From: Acinetobacter harbinensis | GTDB lineage: Bacteria > Pseudomonadota > Gammaproteobacteria > Pseudomonadales > Moraxellaceae | Direction: 5' to 3' | Length of the DNA stretch: 64,000 nucleotides | Assembly: GCF_000816495.1 (NCBI RefSeq) | Contig: NZ_JXBK01000001.1 | Coordinates: forward strand, 492,142 to 556,141 | In this document: one piece after another, positions 28,565 to 37,062 of the stretch | How the letters are laid out: the number at the start of each line of letters is the position of its first letter | How positions within the stretch are numbered: the stretch's first letter is position 1 | Position numbers and translations under genes: made by a program | Notes under the pieces: generated by a model | What the model saw: the letters and a program-made list of their open reading frames with translations, nothing else | What the model was told of the DNA's origin: nothing | Databases searched by the model: none

Positions 28565-29056
28565 TTAGACGTGATAGAAGTCTAAAACCGAATCAATTTT
28601 ATCATTCAGTAAAACAATATGCTGCCGACGGATACGGAAACTGTCCTCTGTTTTACGCAGCAGATAGGTGGCATGACCGTAAAAACTGCCCTCTAAACCT
28701 TGGCGGTTATACAGCGTATGCCAGCCCACTTTTGCCTCAATCAGATCATTTTCAAGCACTTTGACACGAATATTATTTAAGTTGTGCAAGGTGCGCGGTA
28801 AGGGATTGGCAGAGGCGGCTTTACCGGTACGAATTCGAAAAATGCGATCCTCTAAACCGGAGCGGTCTGCATAGTAGATATAAGACATGCCTTGATTGGG
28901 GTCTTGCACGTAGCGATGATCATCAATCCATTGCGGAATATGATATTCACTGTCTTCATCATACAATTCCAAATAGGCATCCCAATCATAGGCATCACAG
29001 AGTTCAGCTTTTTTGATCAAAAATTGACTGACGTTAAAATGTAATTCAGCAGACAT
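28565..29056 (-). CDS. antB: Anthranilate 1,2-dioxygenase small (beta) subunit
   Basis: Structural beta subunit of the ring-hydroxylating oxygenase; it assembles as alpha3beta3 with AntA. The 163-residue protein has the NTF2-like beta-subunit fold markers YDWDAYLELYDEDSEYHIPQ, the PLPRTLHNLNNIRVK block, and a C-terminal FRIRRQHIVLLNDKIDSV. It begins 2 nt after the antA stop codon, so translation is coupled. It has no cofactor motifs, as expected. Confidence 0.93.
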   Translation of the reverse strand: MSAELHFNVSQFLIKKAELCDAYDWDAYLELYDEDSEYHIPQWIDDHRYVQDPNQGMSYIYYADRSGLEDRIFRIRTGKAASANPLPRTLHNLNNIRVKVLENDLIEAKVGWHTLYNRQGLEGSFYGHATYLLRKTEDSFRIRRQHIVLLNDKIDSVLDFYHV

Positions 29057-29058
29057 GA

Positions 29059-30474
29059 TTAAAGCTCCTCTGTAGCAGGAATAGGTTCAGCAGTAATATC
29101 CTGCATTTTTAAGGCTTTATTGTTCAGACCCTTTTGTAATAAATGTTGCCAATGACCATGTTGATTGACATATAACCCTTCATGGGTAAATTCTTGTCCG
29201 GTAATCACTGGAGTAATACCTAAATCTTGAGTGTTTTGAGTAGCGCCATAGCACCAGTTTTGATGACCACGGGAAATATCACTCCAGTGTTCAATACGTG
29301 CCTGAAAGCCTTTTTGTTGTTCACGAAATTCAACCAAATCATCCGGTGTGCCTAAACCGGAAACATTAAAGAAATCTTCAAATTGACGAATACGATTGCG
29401 TCTGGCTTCACTCGATTCACCTTTAACCCCAATGCATTGACTGATCACTTCGGTTTTATTCCATGCCACTGGACGGATAATACGCAGTTGTGAGCTAATT
29501 TGATCCATGAAGAATAAGCTTGGATAAAGATTCAAATTTCTTAGGCGATGCATTGCCCATGCCGCTCTGGTTGCGCCATATTTTTCTAAGAGATAAGGGT
29601 AGACTGTGGCATAACCGGGACGTACCGCAGGGTTGGGCATGTCACTAAACAACACACTGTGACCATTTTTAAAGCTAAACCAACCATCATCGGTATTGCT
29701 GTCGCCTGCACCTAACTTACTGTAATCCAAGGTATCTAAATCTGCACCTTTGGCCAGATTAACCTGTTGGCGATGCTGTACGGTGGAAACATAGTTATAG
29801 TGTACGGTGCTGACATGATAGCCATCTAGGCCATTTTCATTTTGTAGTTTCCAGTTTCCAGCAAAGCTATAGGTCGATTTCCCTTCCAGTACTTCCAGTT
29901 CACCCGTGGGCGACTGCTCAACCATTAAATCTAAAAAGACTTTGGCGTCACCTAGAAATTCTTCTAAGCTATCAGTGGCTTGAGTATCTAAGCTGACAAA
30001 GACAAAACCACGATAACTGGCAATGCGACCTTGTTTTAGCCCACGCTTGGTTTTATCGAACTGCTCACAATATTCTTTGGCGGCTTTGACCTTCACCAAA
30101 CGACCATCGGATTTATAGCTCCACGCATGAAACGGACAGGTAAATGTAGATTGATTGCCTTGTGCCACGCGGGTGAGTGTTGCACCGCGGTGTGCGCAAG
30201 CATTGGCCATGGCATGCAATTCACCTTGAGCATCACGGCTGATAATCATCGGCTGACGGCCAATTTGTACGGTCACAAAATCGTTTAAATTGGCAATTTC
30301 ACTTTCATGACAGGCATAAATCCAGACCTTTTCATAAATCAGTTCCATCTCTAAATCAAATAATTCAGTTTCGGTAAACATGTCACGAGAGATACGAAAT
30401 ACGCCATCTTCTGGGCGAAAATCGAGACTGTTCTGAACAAAATCTTGCCATTCGCTTACATTACGTGAGGCCAT
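29059..30474 (-). CDS. antA: Anthranilate 1,2-dioxygenase large (alpha) subunit
   Basis: Catalytic subunit that deoxygenates anthranilate to catechol with loss of CO2 and ammonia. The 471-residue protein carries the Rieske motif C93-x-H95 (NACAHRGA) and C113-x2-H116 (TCPFHAW). The mononuclear iron site is N-x-D217-x2-H220-x4-H225 in ENGLDGYHVSTVH. Segments such as YEKVWIYACHESEI, LQNENGLDGYH and MDQISSQLRIIRP match, from memory, Acinetobacter AntA much better than BenA. It needs electrons from an AntC reductase, which is not encoded next to it here. Confidence 0.94.
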   Translation of the reverse strand: MASRNVSEWQDFVQNSLDFRPEDGVFRISRDMFTETELFDLEMELIYEKVWIYACHESEIANLNDFVTVQIGRQPMIISRDAQGELHAMANACAHRGATLTRVAQGNQSTFTCPFHAWSYKSDGRLVKVKAAKEYCEQFDKTKRGLKQGRIASYRGFVFVSLDTQATDSLEEFLGDAKVFLDLMVEQSPTGELEVLEGKSTYSFAGNWKLQNENGLDGYHVSTVHYNYVSTVQHRQQVNLAKGADLDTLDYSKLGAGDSNTDDGWFSFKNGHSVLFSDMPNPAVRPGYATVYPYLLEKYGATRAAWAMHRLRNLNLYPSLFFMDQISSQLRIIRPVAWNKTEVISQCIGVKGESSEARRNRIRQFEDFFNVSGLGTPDDLVEFREQQKGFQARIEHWSDISRGHQNWCYGATQNTQDLGITPVITGQEFTHEGLYVNQHGHWQHLLQKGLNNKALKMQDITAEPIPATEEL

Positions 30475-31231
30475 TGCATAATCCTTTAATCAATGAGAGC
30501 TTTAAACTGATTGAAGCTTAAAAAGCACTTTGGCTCTATCCGTTTTTTCCGTATCTTTATCCAATTTTTTTAATGCATGAAAATATGGGGCGTATGGGCG
30601 CTGATCAGATCGCGTTGATTCATCATTAAAAAGGGTCTGCTTTGAAATAGGATTTTACAAGGTGGCAAAATGAAGTCGTGTGATTTTCAATATAGCCTAT
30701 TTACATAGGGGGCGATATTTTTGCTATGGAAAATATAGGGCACGTATTCTGTTAGAACAGCATTACAAAGATGCCGATGAATATCCAATTTTTAATTGGT
30801 GTGAGAACATGCTCAGTTCATGATTGACCATCATTCAATGTGGTTTTATTTGTACGCAAGTTCGTGGATTTATATGAAAGGCTGATTGTAGTTAAAGCTA
30901 AGGTCTGGATTTAAAAAGCGTTAGAGAGATTATTTTCGCTCGATGAAATGAAAAGCATAGAGCGTTTTTACTTGCTGACGGCTGCTTAGGTTTCAATATG
31001 CTTTGATCCATATCTTCAATTCAATTGACTGTATGCGGTAGGCAGGGAGATCTGTTAATTATTGATGCAGATGTATTACTGGATCGTGAAAAATAGACTA
31101 AGCAAGTCTATCAATATTGGATGGTGAGCTTTTAACGAGATATGTTCAGAGTTAGATTAAACTCAGCACTAAAGAAGATTAACTATTGATTTATAATGTT
31201 TATTTATAGAAATAAATTAAATTTTAGATAC
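30475..31231. other. Intergenic region between antA and the cold-shock gene
   Basis: About 750 bases without a supported gene. The part next to antA must hold its promoter and any AraC-type operator, but I cannot point to a clear one. Around 31050-31105 (+) a short open stretch reads GDLLIIDADVLLDREK before a stop. It has no recognised family and may be chance or a decayed gene. Confidence 0.4.
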
Positions 31232-31260
31232 AAAAAAAGCACTATACAGTGCTTTTTTTT
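31232..31260 (-). terminator. Rho-independent terminator after csp
   Basis: Minus strand reads A-rich GCACT-loop-AGTGC followed by seven T. On the + strand the arms are AAAAAAAGCACT and AGTGCTTTTTTTT around an ATAC loop, 18 nt past the csp stop. Confidence 0.9.
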
Positions 31261-31278
31261 AAAATAACGTGTTATCGA

Positions 31279-31488
31279 TTAGATAGCAACGATATTTACT
31301 GCGTTCGGGCCTTTTTGACCTTGAGTAACGCTGAATTCAACTTGTTGACCTTCGATTAAGGTTTTGAAGCCAGAACTAGCGATTTCGCTGAAATGAGCAA
31401 AAACGTCAGGACCGTTTTCTTGTTGAATAAAACCAAAACCTTTAGTTTCGTTGAACCACTTAACAGTACCTTTAACAGTGTTTGACAT
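31279..31488 (-). CDS. Cold-shock protein, CspA family
   Basis: A 69-residue single OB-fold protein that binds single-stranded RNA/DNA. It has RNP1 (KGFGFIQQ) and RNP2 (VFAHFSEI) with the surface aromatic residues, starts [13 protein letters not shown], and ends [10 protein letters not shown]. It is monocistronic, with a strong terminator and a promoter about 165 nt upstream, giving a long 5' untranslated leader as seen for thermosensing csp mRNAs. Which csp paralogue it is cannot be said. Confidence 0.96.
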   Translation of the reverse strand: MSNTVKGTVKWFNETKGFGFIQQENGPDVFAHFSEIASSGFKTLIEGQQVEFSVTQGQKGPNAVNIVAI

Positions 31489-31653
31489 AGTATAAATCCT
31501 ATATTGATAATTTTTAGCCGCGTTATCGACTGACAGTAACTTTGAAAATAATAAAGAATGAAACTGGAAATCTGATAAAACGAAGGATTATGACTAAAAC
31601 TGCGATACTTAAAGAAGATTTACCGAAACAAGACTTTTTTTCTAGTTGAGCCA

Positions 31654-31681
31654 ATTATAGCTGAATAAAATAATTATTCAA
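31654..31681 (-). promoter_or_regulatory. Sigma70-type promoter of csp
   Basis: On the minus strand TTGAAT and TATAAT are separated by 16 bp. The predicted start near 31647 leaves a leader of roughly 158 nt before the csp ATG, consistent with a structured cold-shock leader. Confidence 0.65.
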
Positions 31682-32060
31682 GCCCTTATATTGATTATTT
31701 ATCTTATTGGTGAAATTTTATGATTTACATCACTTTTTTTGATTAAATAAATGAATATAAAGCAATTTTTAGCACTAAATCGATTAAGAATGCGTCATTA
31801 TAGGCGAAACAAATTCAAAAAATAATTAAAATTAAGCGTAAGTAGCAAGTTTAATTAATTAAAATCATTCTTTTTTATACATAAAATCAAGAAACATCGA
31901 TGAGATGAGTGCTCGTCGATGGGTGAGAATGCTTAATTAAAGCCAATATTATATGCAGCTGATCAGATGGCTTATTTTTTTTATTGCTGAAAATGCGATC
32001 TGTATATAGCACTGCTTCTAGAAAATATTAATGTAGAGATAAATGTTGAATTTTTTAAGG
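31682..32060. other. AT-rich intergenic region upstream of csp
   Basis: No ORF, RNA gene or hairpin terminator is evident. A short GC-containing inverted segment near 31895-31925 is too weak to call. Confidence 0.4.
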
Positions 32061-32165
32061 TTAAGGTTTTCGAAAAGGATTACGCTTCCAATCTTTTAAT
32101 ATTAAATATAATAGGCCAACAGCCAAAATAACTAAAAAAATGATAGCAATAAAATATAAGTCCAA
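32061..32165 (-). CDS. Small single-pass membrane protein (34 aa), hypothetical
   Basis: A minus-strand reading frame of 34 codons starting with TTG. It begins LDLYFIAIIFLVILAVGLLY, a single clean membrane helix, followed by a polar basic tail KDWKRNPFRKP and a stop. The helix-then-basic-tail pattern is typical of real small membrane proteins with the C terminus in the cytoplasm. There is no strong Shine-Dalgarno and no recognised family, so it could still be chance in AT-rich DNA, though the codon-level composition looks protein-like. Confidence 0.45.
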   Translation of the reverse strand: MDLYFIAIIFLVILAVGLLYLILKDWKRNPFRKP

Positions 32166-32422
32166 AACTAAATCACACTAAAGAGCCAATAGTGCGGATT
32201 GTGACACAATTTTTTATAAAAAAATACAATATCATTATATAATTGCTAAGTTTTTTATATTGAGTGTTACTTGAAATAAGGTTGAGTAATTGATATTTAA
32301 CTTCTCTAATTGCGAATCATTACATTTTTAACTTAGAGCAACTTAAAACCTGATAACTCTTACACGCTTTAGATGGCTATTGCGTACACTGATAGCTCAA
32401 CTTCTCTACATAGGCAATTACA
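32166..32422. other. Intergenic region upstream of the DUF2171-like gene
   Basis: AT-rich and without a gene. It must contain the promoter of the + strand 78-codon gene, but no -35/-10 pair stands out. Confidence 0.35.
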
Positions 32423-32659
32423 ATGAATAATTTCAATGAGGATATCAAAGAACATGCTTCAGTAATCGCTTCATGCGGTACACAAGTGGGCAAGGTTGAT
32501 CATTTAGAAGGTCAAGACTCGATTAAATTGACCAGAAGTGATGATGAAAATAATGAGCATCACATCATTCCACTAAGTTGGGTGAGTGAAGTCAAAGATG
32601 GTAATGTGATTTTGAATAAAAATTCAGAAGAAGTTAAAGTACAATGGAAGACTGTATAA
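32423..32659 (+). CDS. DUF2171-like small protein
   Basis: A 78-residue soluble acidic protein. The pattern of an N-terminal helix followed by VIASCGTQVGKVDHLEG, IKLTRSDDENNEHHIIPLSWV and VILNKNSEEVKVQW resembles DUF2171 proteins, which look like PRC-barrel relatives and carry a G-x-V-D-x-V-E-G type opening. The function is unknown; several relatives are stress-induced. It has its own terminator and lies just outside the left edge of the tRNA-Gly island. Confidence 0.75.
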   Translation: MNNFNEDIKEHASVIASCGTQVGKVDHLEGQDSIKLTRSDDENNEHHIIPLSWVSEVKDGNVILNKNSEEVKVQWKTV

Positions 32660-32731
32660 GTGGTCGAGAACTGAATAGTTTTTAAATTACTGACACAGCT
32701 CTTTTATTCTGGGTATGAAATTTATAGATGT

Positions 32732-32759
32732 AAAGCCAGTCCACAAGACTGGCTTTTTT
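32732..32759 (+). terminator. Rho-independent terminator after the DUF2171-like gene
   Basis: AAAGCCAGTC-CACAA-GACTGGCTTT followed by further T: a 10-bp stem about 70 nt past the stop codon. Confidence 0.9.
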
Positions 32760-32863
32760 AGTGCTAGGTACATTAAATAGTTGCTTGTATGAGCAATCAA
32801 TAGCTGTTGTTGCGATTAGACTAAAATCTTAATCTACATGGCAAGATCTAAAAAAGTCTACTC

Positions 32864-33013
32864 AGAAACCATCACAATAGATCAGATAGCTGAGCTGAAA
32901 TAAATAAAATGCTTTTAAAAAACAATAAGAAAAAGGCCCCTATCTAACGATAAGGGCCTTTTAAAATTTGGAGCGGGAAAAGAGACTCGAACTCTCGACC
33001 CCAACCTTGGCAA
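32864..33013. repeat. Left 150-nt direct repeat of the island (att side with tRNA-Gly 3' fragment)
   Basis: This 150-nt block is repeated at 41788-41937 at roughly 85-90% identity without net indels. It holds a decayed copy of the tRNA-Gly terminator hairpin (32930-32962) and, at 32969-33013, the last 45 nt of tRNA-Gly on the minus strand, from the anticodon to the CCA end. That is the usual attachment core of a tyrosine integrase. The tRNA part is identical to the intact gene. It is not a functional tRNA. Confidence 0.88.
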
Positions 33014-33301
33014 AAGTCACCGACATAAAATACGTTAAATCACTTATTATTATGCTAAATTAAATCATTATAAAACATGTATATAGGGGAATTGTGTTTT
33101 GTGATGTGAATTTATGTAGGGTGGGGTATAAATAAGTTGGTCACTTTAGTGTTTATATAAATTCAACAATAATGACCAGCATAAAACATGCTTCTGTTTT
33201 TTATTATTTTTATTTTTTACTGTTTGGTAAAAAATATCTAATGGTGAAATCCTGAATTTGATAAGCAGTAATAGTCAAAAAAATTGATGAGTGATTGATC
33301 T
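33014..33301. other. Island left end, no gene
   Basis: AT-rich DNA between the att repeat and hipA. It contains one GGTCAC near 33142, similar to the repeats at the right end. No ORF or terminator is evident. Confidence 0.35.
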
Positions 33302-34567
33302 TTATTTTTTAGTTAAGAGACAAATATTATTTTCAATCCGGCCTTGGATCATTTGGAGAGTTTCTGATCTAATCTGCTCAGGTAATAGATTATGAGCGAT
33401 CCTACTGAATCGAATTGCAACTCCGCAAATTGAGCTAATAATTTCATCGACTTCTTGAACAGAAAGATCGGCTTCTTGAGTACCAAGTTTTACAATAGCT
33501 TGTCGAGGAATATCTAGTGCTTCACCCATAATATCCATTTGATGATATCCACCTGGTCCTTCACAGAAAGTAACATCATAAGCAGGGGCGAGTTTCCATT
33601 GTCCATTTTGGGACATTAAAAATGAAAAGTTTTTGCAATGATCATCTCTATTATTGAAAACAACATTAAAAACAGCTCGCTTGAATGCAATTGCTTTTTC
33701 GCGAACATCATTGGTGCAGAGGTGTGTAGCACGAAGAAAGTTACTGTAGTCTAAACTCCCCGGTGATTTAAAATCAGCCCCAGTAAAGGCAGCTAAACTT
33801 TGCATAGGGATACGCATACCATCTTGGCGGTCAAATCTTTTTGATGCAAATGCGGTTAATCCATTCGGAAGAGTAAAATATTGGGTATCAGGGGTGTCAA
33901 TACCACAGTGACGCAAACATTCTGCATAAACAGCTTCAATTGCACAAACTTCCGGATGCTCTTGCTGAGCGGGAAATTTGATCAGCCATGCTTCATATTG
34001 ATGTGAGTTAACTGTTGAGAATTGGTTGGTGACAGGATCACGATAGACGAGTGCTTTTGGCCTTGCACCTTGTGGAGATCCGCCCATAATTAATAAATGC
34101 TGTAAAAATTCTGCACCTTCTCCTTTCAGAACTTCTTGGACTTCTTCGGCGAGTTTAATTAGTGGAATATTTTCAGTTAATGAAAACTCAGATGCTGAAG
34201 GTTCAAAGCATAATGCCCCCATTGCATGTGTACTAATATACGTGAGCCGCTCTAATGGCCCAATTCGTGCTGGATTAAGTCCATTTTTTTTAAACAAGCG
34301 ATCCATAAGGAGCATACCCCAACCATCGGGTAAGGCATCATATATAGGACCGGGTAATCCCATTTGATGTGCAGGAAAGTTCTTTCTTAATGGATCACCT
34401 TTTAACGCAAGTAAGTAAGAGGAAAGCTCTAAACCTTTACTGATCGCTTCTGCACTGTATTCGAAGGCAATCAATGGTCGACCTGTAATTGCGGTTGAGG
34501 AAATCAGCGTGCCCCAAAGCCAATATTCACCCCATCCATTGTAGTAGACATGAAGTTTTTTGAGCAT
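33302..34567 (-). CDS. hipA: HipA-family serine/threonine kinase toxin (module 1)
   Basis: A 421-residue HipA kinase. The N-terminal couple-HipA domain (residues ~1-125) has LPDGWGMLLMDRLF. The kinase core has the Gly-rich ATP loop GGSPQGARPK (162-171), WLIKFP with the ATP-binding Lys (~197), ASKRFDR, catalytic NRDDHCKN (306-313) and metal-binding APAYD (Asp331). Classical HipA phosphorylates an aminoacyl-tRNA synthetase and stops growth; the target here is unknown. It is preceded on the same strand by an HTH gene 4 nt upstream, the usual hipBA order. All key residues look intact. Confidence 0.92.
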   Translation of the reverse strand: MLKKLHVYYNGWGEYWLWGTLISSTAITGRPLIAFEYSAEAISKGLELSSYLLALKGDPLRKNFPAHQMGLPGPIYDALPDGWGMLLMDRLFKKNGLNPARIGPLERLTYISTHAMGALCFEPSASEFSLTENIPLIKLAEEVQEVLKGEGAEFLQHLLIMGGSPQGARPKALVYRDPVTNQFSTVNSHQYEAWLIKFPAQQEHPEVCAIEAVYAECLRHCGIDTPDTQYFTLPNGLTAFASKRFDRQDGMRIPMQSLAAFTGADFKSPGSLDYSNFLRATHLCTNDVREKAIAFKRAVFNVVFNNRDDHCKNFSFLMSQNGQWKLAPAYDVTFCEGPGGYHQMDIMGEALDIPRQAIVKLGTQEADLSVQEVDEIISSICGVAIRFSRIAHNLLPEQIRSETLQMIQGRIENNICLLTKK

Positions 34568-34571
34568 GGGT

Positions 34572-34874
34572 TTATTTACTCTTTATACGTTGGCGAGCTG
34601 TATTGCTCTCATAGCGGAGAATATCATCTACACTGTTTAAATGAGGTTTGAAGAGTTCCTCTAATTCTTTTAATCGGCCCAGTACCATAGCAACGCGTAC
34701 TAAATTCTCAAATGAAATATTTCGACCAGCTTCAAGATTGGATACTGTATTCACACCAATACCAGCGCGTGCAGCGACATCTGCCTGAGTCATTTCCAGA
34801 TAAAGTCGTTCTTTACGAAGCCTCTCACATAATAAAGCAACAACTTCTTCAGGCTTCCTGAATTTTAAATCCAT
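34572..34874 (-). CDS. hipB: HipB-like XRE antitoxin/repressor (module 1)
   Basis: A 100-residue protein with a helix-turn-helix of the Cro/CI type: LRKERLYLEMTQADVAARAG, IGVNTVSNLEAGRNIS, FENLVRVAMVLGRL. It should bind the operon promoter and neutralise the HipA encoded 4 nt downstream. A C-terminal 30-residue basic tail (ESNTARQRIKSK) could contact HipA or DNA. The start is ATG at 34874 near the end of a transposase relic on the opposite strand, so its promoter lies in about 100 nt of AT-rich DNA. Confidence 0.88.
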   Translation of the reverse strand: MDLKFRKPEEVVALLCERLRKERLYLEMTQADVAARAGIGVNTVSNLEAGRNISFENLVRVAMVLGRLKELEELFKPHLNSVDDILRYESNTARQRIKSK

Positions 34875-34976
34875 AATATTGTCCCTTATGCTTGCATATA
34901 GCTATTAAAACACAAAATAATAGATTTATGAATTGTGCTGGTTGATTGGTAAAGAGGTACTTTATTGGCTGATTAG

Positions 34977-35309
34977 ACCTTATTAGGACAGGTGATTTCA
35001 GATCGTCAAGCACATACAGTGATTCCACCAAGAAAGAATGCAAAGCCTTGGAAAGATAGACAAGCAAGATCTTTAGAAAGAAATGAATTATTAAAAACGG
35101 TCAAGCGCCTAGGCAGAGTAATTTGGAAAAAGTGGTCTGGGTATCATCGTCGAAGTTTGGTAGAAACCAAGATGCATTTCATCAAATTATTAGGCGATAA
35201 ATTGACTGCAAGGAATTTTGCTAGTCAGGTGAATGAGATTCATGCACGTGTGGCAGTTCTCAATAAATTTACAGAATTAGGTCGACCTCATACCCAAGTT
35301 GTCACTTAA
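34977..35309 (+). pseudogene. IS5-family (IS903-like) transposase, 3' fragment
   Basis: The frame is open from 34977 and encodes about 110 residues matching the C-terminal part of IS903-type transposases: AHTVIPPRKNAKPW, the catalytic Glu in RRSLVETKMHFIK, LTARNFASQVNE, and VAVLNKFTELGRP. The DDE aspartates and the 5' half are missing and no inverted repeats are seen. It is a dead relic left between the two HipA modules and suggests one module arrived with or beside an IS. Confidence 0.88.
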
Positions 35310-35441
35310 ATTTGAGCAATTTGGGGAAGTTTTACTTTTAAATGCTTTATGCAACAAAGCCTTTCAGTTTTTAGATGCATGTATCTGCATTAAATAAAAA
35401 TAAATTTTGAAAACTCACTTGGATAAAAATAATACTTTACT

Positions 35442-35494
35442 ACTATAATAGTTATATAATAGTTAAAACTGACTATACTTTACTATTTAAATAG
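35442..35494 (+). promoter_or_regulatory. Promoter/operator region of hipA module 2
   Basis: A perfect 11-bp tandem repeat TATAATAGTTA occupies 35444-35465, with a TATAAT -10-like core in each copy. A perfect palindrome CTATTTAAATAG follows at 35483-35494, ending 4 nt before the hipA ATG. Repeats spaced one helical turn apart plus a palindrome are what an XRE autorepressor operator would look like. The role is inferred. Confidence 0.55.
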
Positions 35495-35498
35495 AATT

Positions 35499-36791
35499 AT
35501 GAATGATTTTTGCTCTGTCCAAATATTTTTGACTAATCAATGGATCGATTGTGCCACTATTGAATTAATAGGTGAAAAAGCTAAAGGTTGGAAAGCTAGC
35601 TGTGGAACATATTATTCAATGGATTACGCAATTGAATATATGGGGTTACGAGATGGTTATGCTGTTTCAAATCATTATCCGATTAATTTAGAAAGCAATA
35701 TTGAGCCTACGTGGCTAGCGTTTCTAGTTGATCTATTACCTCAAGGATATGGTCGAAAAGAACTATTAAAAAAACTTGGCCGCCCTGAGTATGAAGAAGA
35801 GTCAGCAGATTGGCCATTGCTTAAAGTAGGAGCGAGCAACCCTATTGGTAACTTAAGAATAAAAGAAGCTCATGAATGGCTTTTAACTCAATACTCAGAT
35901 CAGTTAGTACAAGGATTTTCAATACAGGAAATTATCGAACGTAGTGAAGAGTTTCTTGAGACATTATCATCTTTTGGACTCTTTATCTCTGGATCATCGG
36001 GTGTTCAAGGTGAATGGCCAAAACTATTACTCACACAAGGTCATGATGAGTTATTTTATCTTGATCATACGTTACCTGATGAAATGGCTAAACAGCACTG
36101 GTTGGTTAAATTTAGCCGAGGAACGCATCAACGTCTAAACAAAATTTTGAATCAAGAACCCTTATATATGCAAATAGCAGCATATTTAGGATTGCGAGTA
36201 TTTAGACCTCTCGAGTTACATGGAAGAACTTTATTTATTCCACGTTTTGATCGGCAAGTGGTTGATAAGCGTGTTGAAAGAATAGCCCAAGAAAGTTTAG
36301 CTTCTTTTAGTGGAAAAGCGGGCTTCGGAGTAAAAATGTCTCATAACGAAGTCTGCAAAATTATCATGAATTGCTGTACGGACCCAGAAACAGAAATTCT
36401 TGAATATGTAAAAAGAGATTTAGCGAATATCGCTTTAGGAAATAAAGATAATCATACCCGTAATACAGCATTTCAGAGGTTTAACAATGGTGATATTCGA
36501 TTAACGCCTTTATTTGATTTTGCCCCTATGTGGTTACATCCTGATGGAATCGCGCGATCTACTCGATGGGAAAAAGATGATAACAACTGGGCTTCAATTA
36601 TTCATCAGATTGTAGAATGCAGTTCTTTAACCATAGAACAAATAAAAGCTTTATTTTCTGAACAATTACCTTTGTATCAAGGGCTTTTAACCCAGATGGA
36701 ATCTATCGGGATAGATGATGAAATTCTAGAAAATTGTACATATCGCATTGAAGGTATTTGCGCACAATTACAGGAAATTTGTTATGGATAA
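35499..36791 (+). CDS. hipA: HipA-family serine/threonine kinase toxin (module 2)
   Basis: A 430-residue HipA kinase, clearly distinct in sequence from module 1. The N-terminal domain has WLAFLVDLLPQGYGRKEL. The kinase core has the ATP loop GSSGVQGEWPK (165-175), WLVKFS (Lys204), FIPRFDR, the catalytic GNKDNHTRN (Asp317) and TPLFDFAPM (Asp340). It is encoded upstream of its HTH partner and overlaps it by 8 nt, the reverse of the classic hipBA order. An operator-like repeat array lies just upstream. The target is unknown. Confidence 0.9.
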   Translation: MNDFCSVQIFLTNQWIDCATIELIGEKAKGWKASCGTYYSMDYAIEYMGLRDGYAVSNHYPINLESNIEPTWLAFLVDLLPQGYGRKELLKKLGRPEYEEESADWPLLKVGASNPIGNLRIKEAHEWLLTQYSDQLVQGFSIQEIIERSEEFLETLSSFGLFISGSSGVQGEWPKLLLTQGHDELFYLDHTLPDEMAKQHWLVKFSRGTHQRLNKILNQEPLYMQIAAYLGLRVFRPLELHGRTLFIPRFDRQVVDKRVERIAQESLASFSGKAGFGVKMSHNEVCKIIMNCCTDPETEILEYVKRDLANIALGNKDNHTRNTAFQRFNNGDIRLTPLFDFAPMWLHPDGIARSTRWEKDDNNWASIIHQIVECSSLTIEQIKALFSEQLPLYQGLLTQMESIGIDDEILENCTYRIEGICAQLQEICYG

Positions 36792-37062
36792 ACGTTTTAT
36801 TCCACTGTCTCAAATAGAGCAAATTAGAAAAAGACAATATGTCTTAGAACAGATTCAGCTTAATCCAGACTGGCCAATACATATTATTGCAAAATTCATT
36901 AGAACAGAGCTGCATCTGACATTACATGAAATGTCCAAGATCACTAAAATTTCGCTTCAAACTTTACAGAAGCTCGAGCGATCAGATGCAAATCCAACCT
37001 TAGAAACAATGCTAAAACTTTTAACCCCATTTGGTTTAAAATTAACTGTCGTGAAGAAATGA
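36784..37062 (+). CDS. hipB: HipB-like XRE regulator/antitoxin (module 2)
   Basis: A 92-residue HTH protein: FIRTELHLTLHEMSKITKIS, LQTLQKLERSDANPTLETM, and a C-terminal LLTPFGLKLTVVKK strand typical of HipB-type dimers. ATG at 36784 lies inside the end of hipA, so translation is coupled; an in-frame start at 36748 would add 12 residues that overlap hipA further and is less likely. An N-terminal ~40-residue extension (RKRQYVLEQIQLNPDW) precedes the HTH. It likely represses the operon and restrains the kinase. Confidence 0.85.
   Translation: MDKRFIPLSQIEQIRKRQYVLEQIQLNPDWPIHIIAKFIRTELHLTLHEMSKITKISLQTLQKLERSDANPTLETMLKLLTPFGLKLTVVKK

Noticed and set aside
28345..28764. Short ORFs between the MFS gene and antB as an antC remnant
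   Set aside because: Translations in the gap lack the ferredoxin Cys motif and FAD/NAD motifs, and one overlaps antB antisense.
31050..31140. Open stretch reading GDLLIIDADVLLDREK
   Set aside because: Only about 20-30 codons, no start with a ribosome site, no recognisable family.
32969..33013. Third tRNA-Gly gene
   Set aside because: Only the 3' 45 nt are present; the acceptor 5' strand and D arm are missing, so it is an attachment-site fragment.
34849..35067. Minus-strand ORF of 72 codons
   Set aside because: It lies antisense to the IS903-like relic and overlaps hipB; it has no family features.
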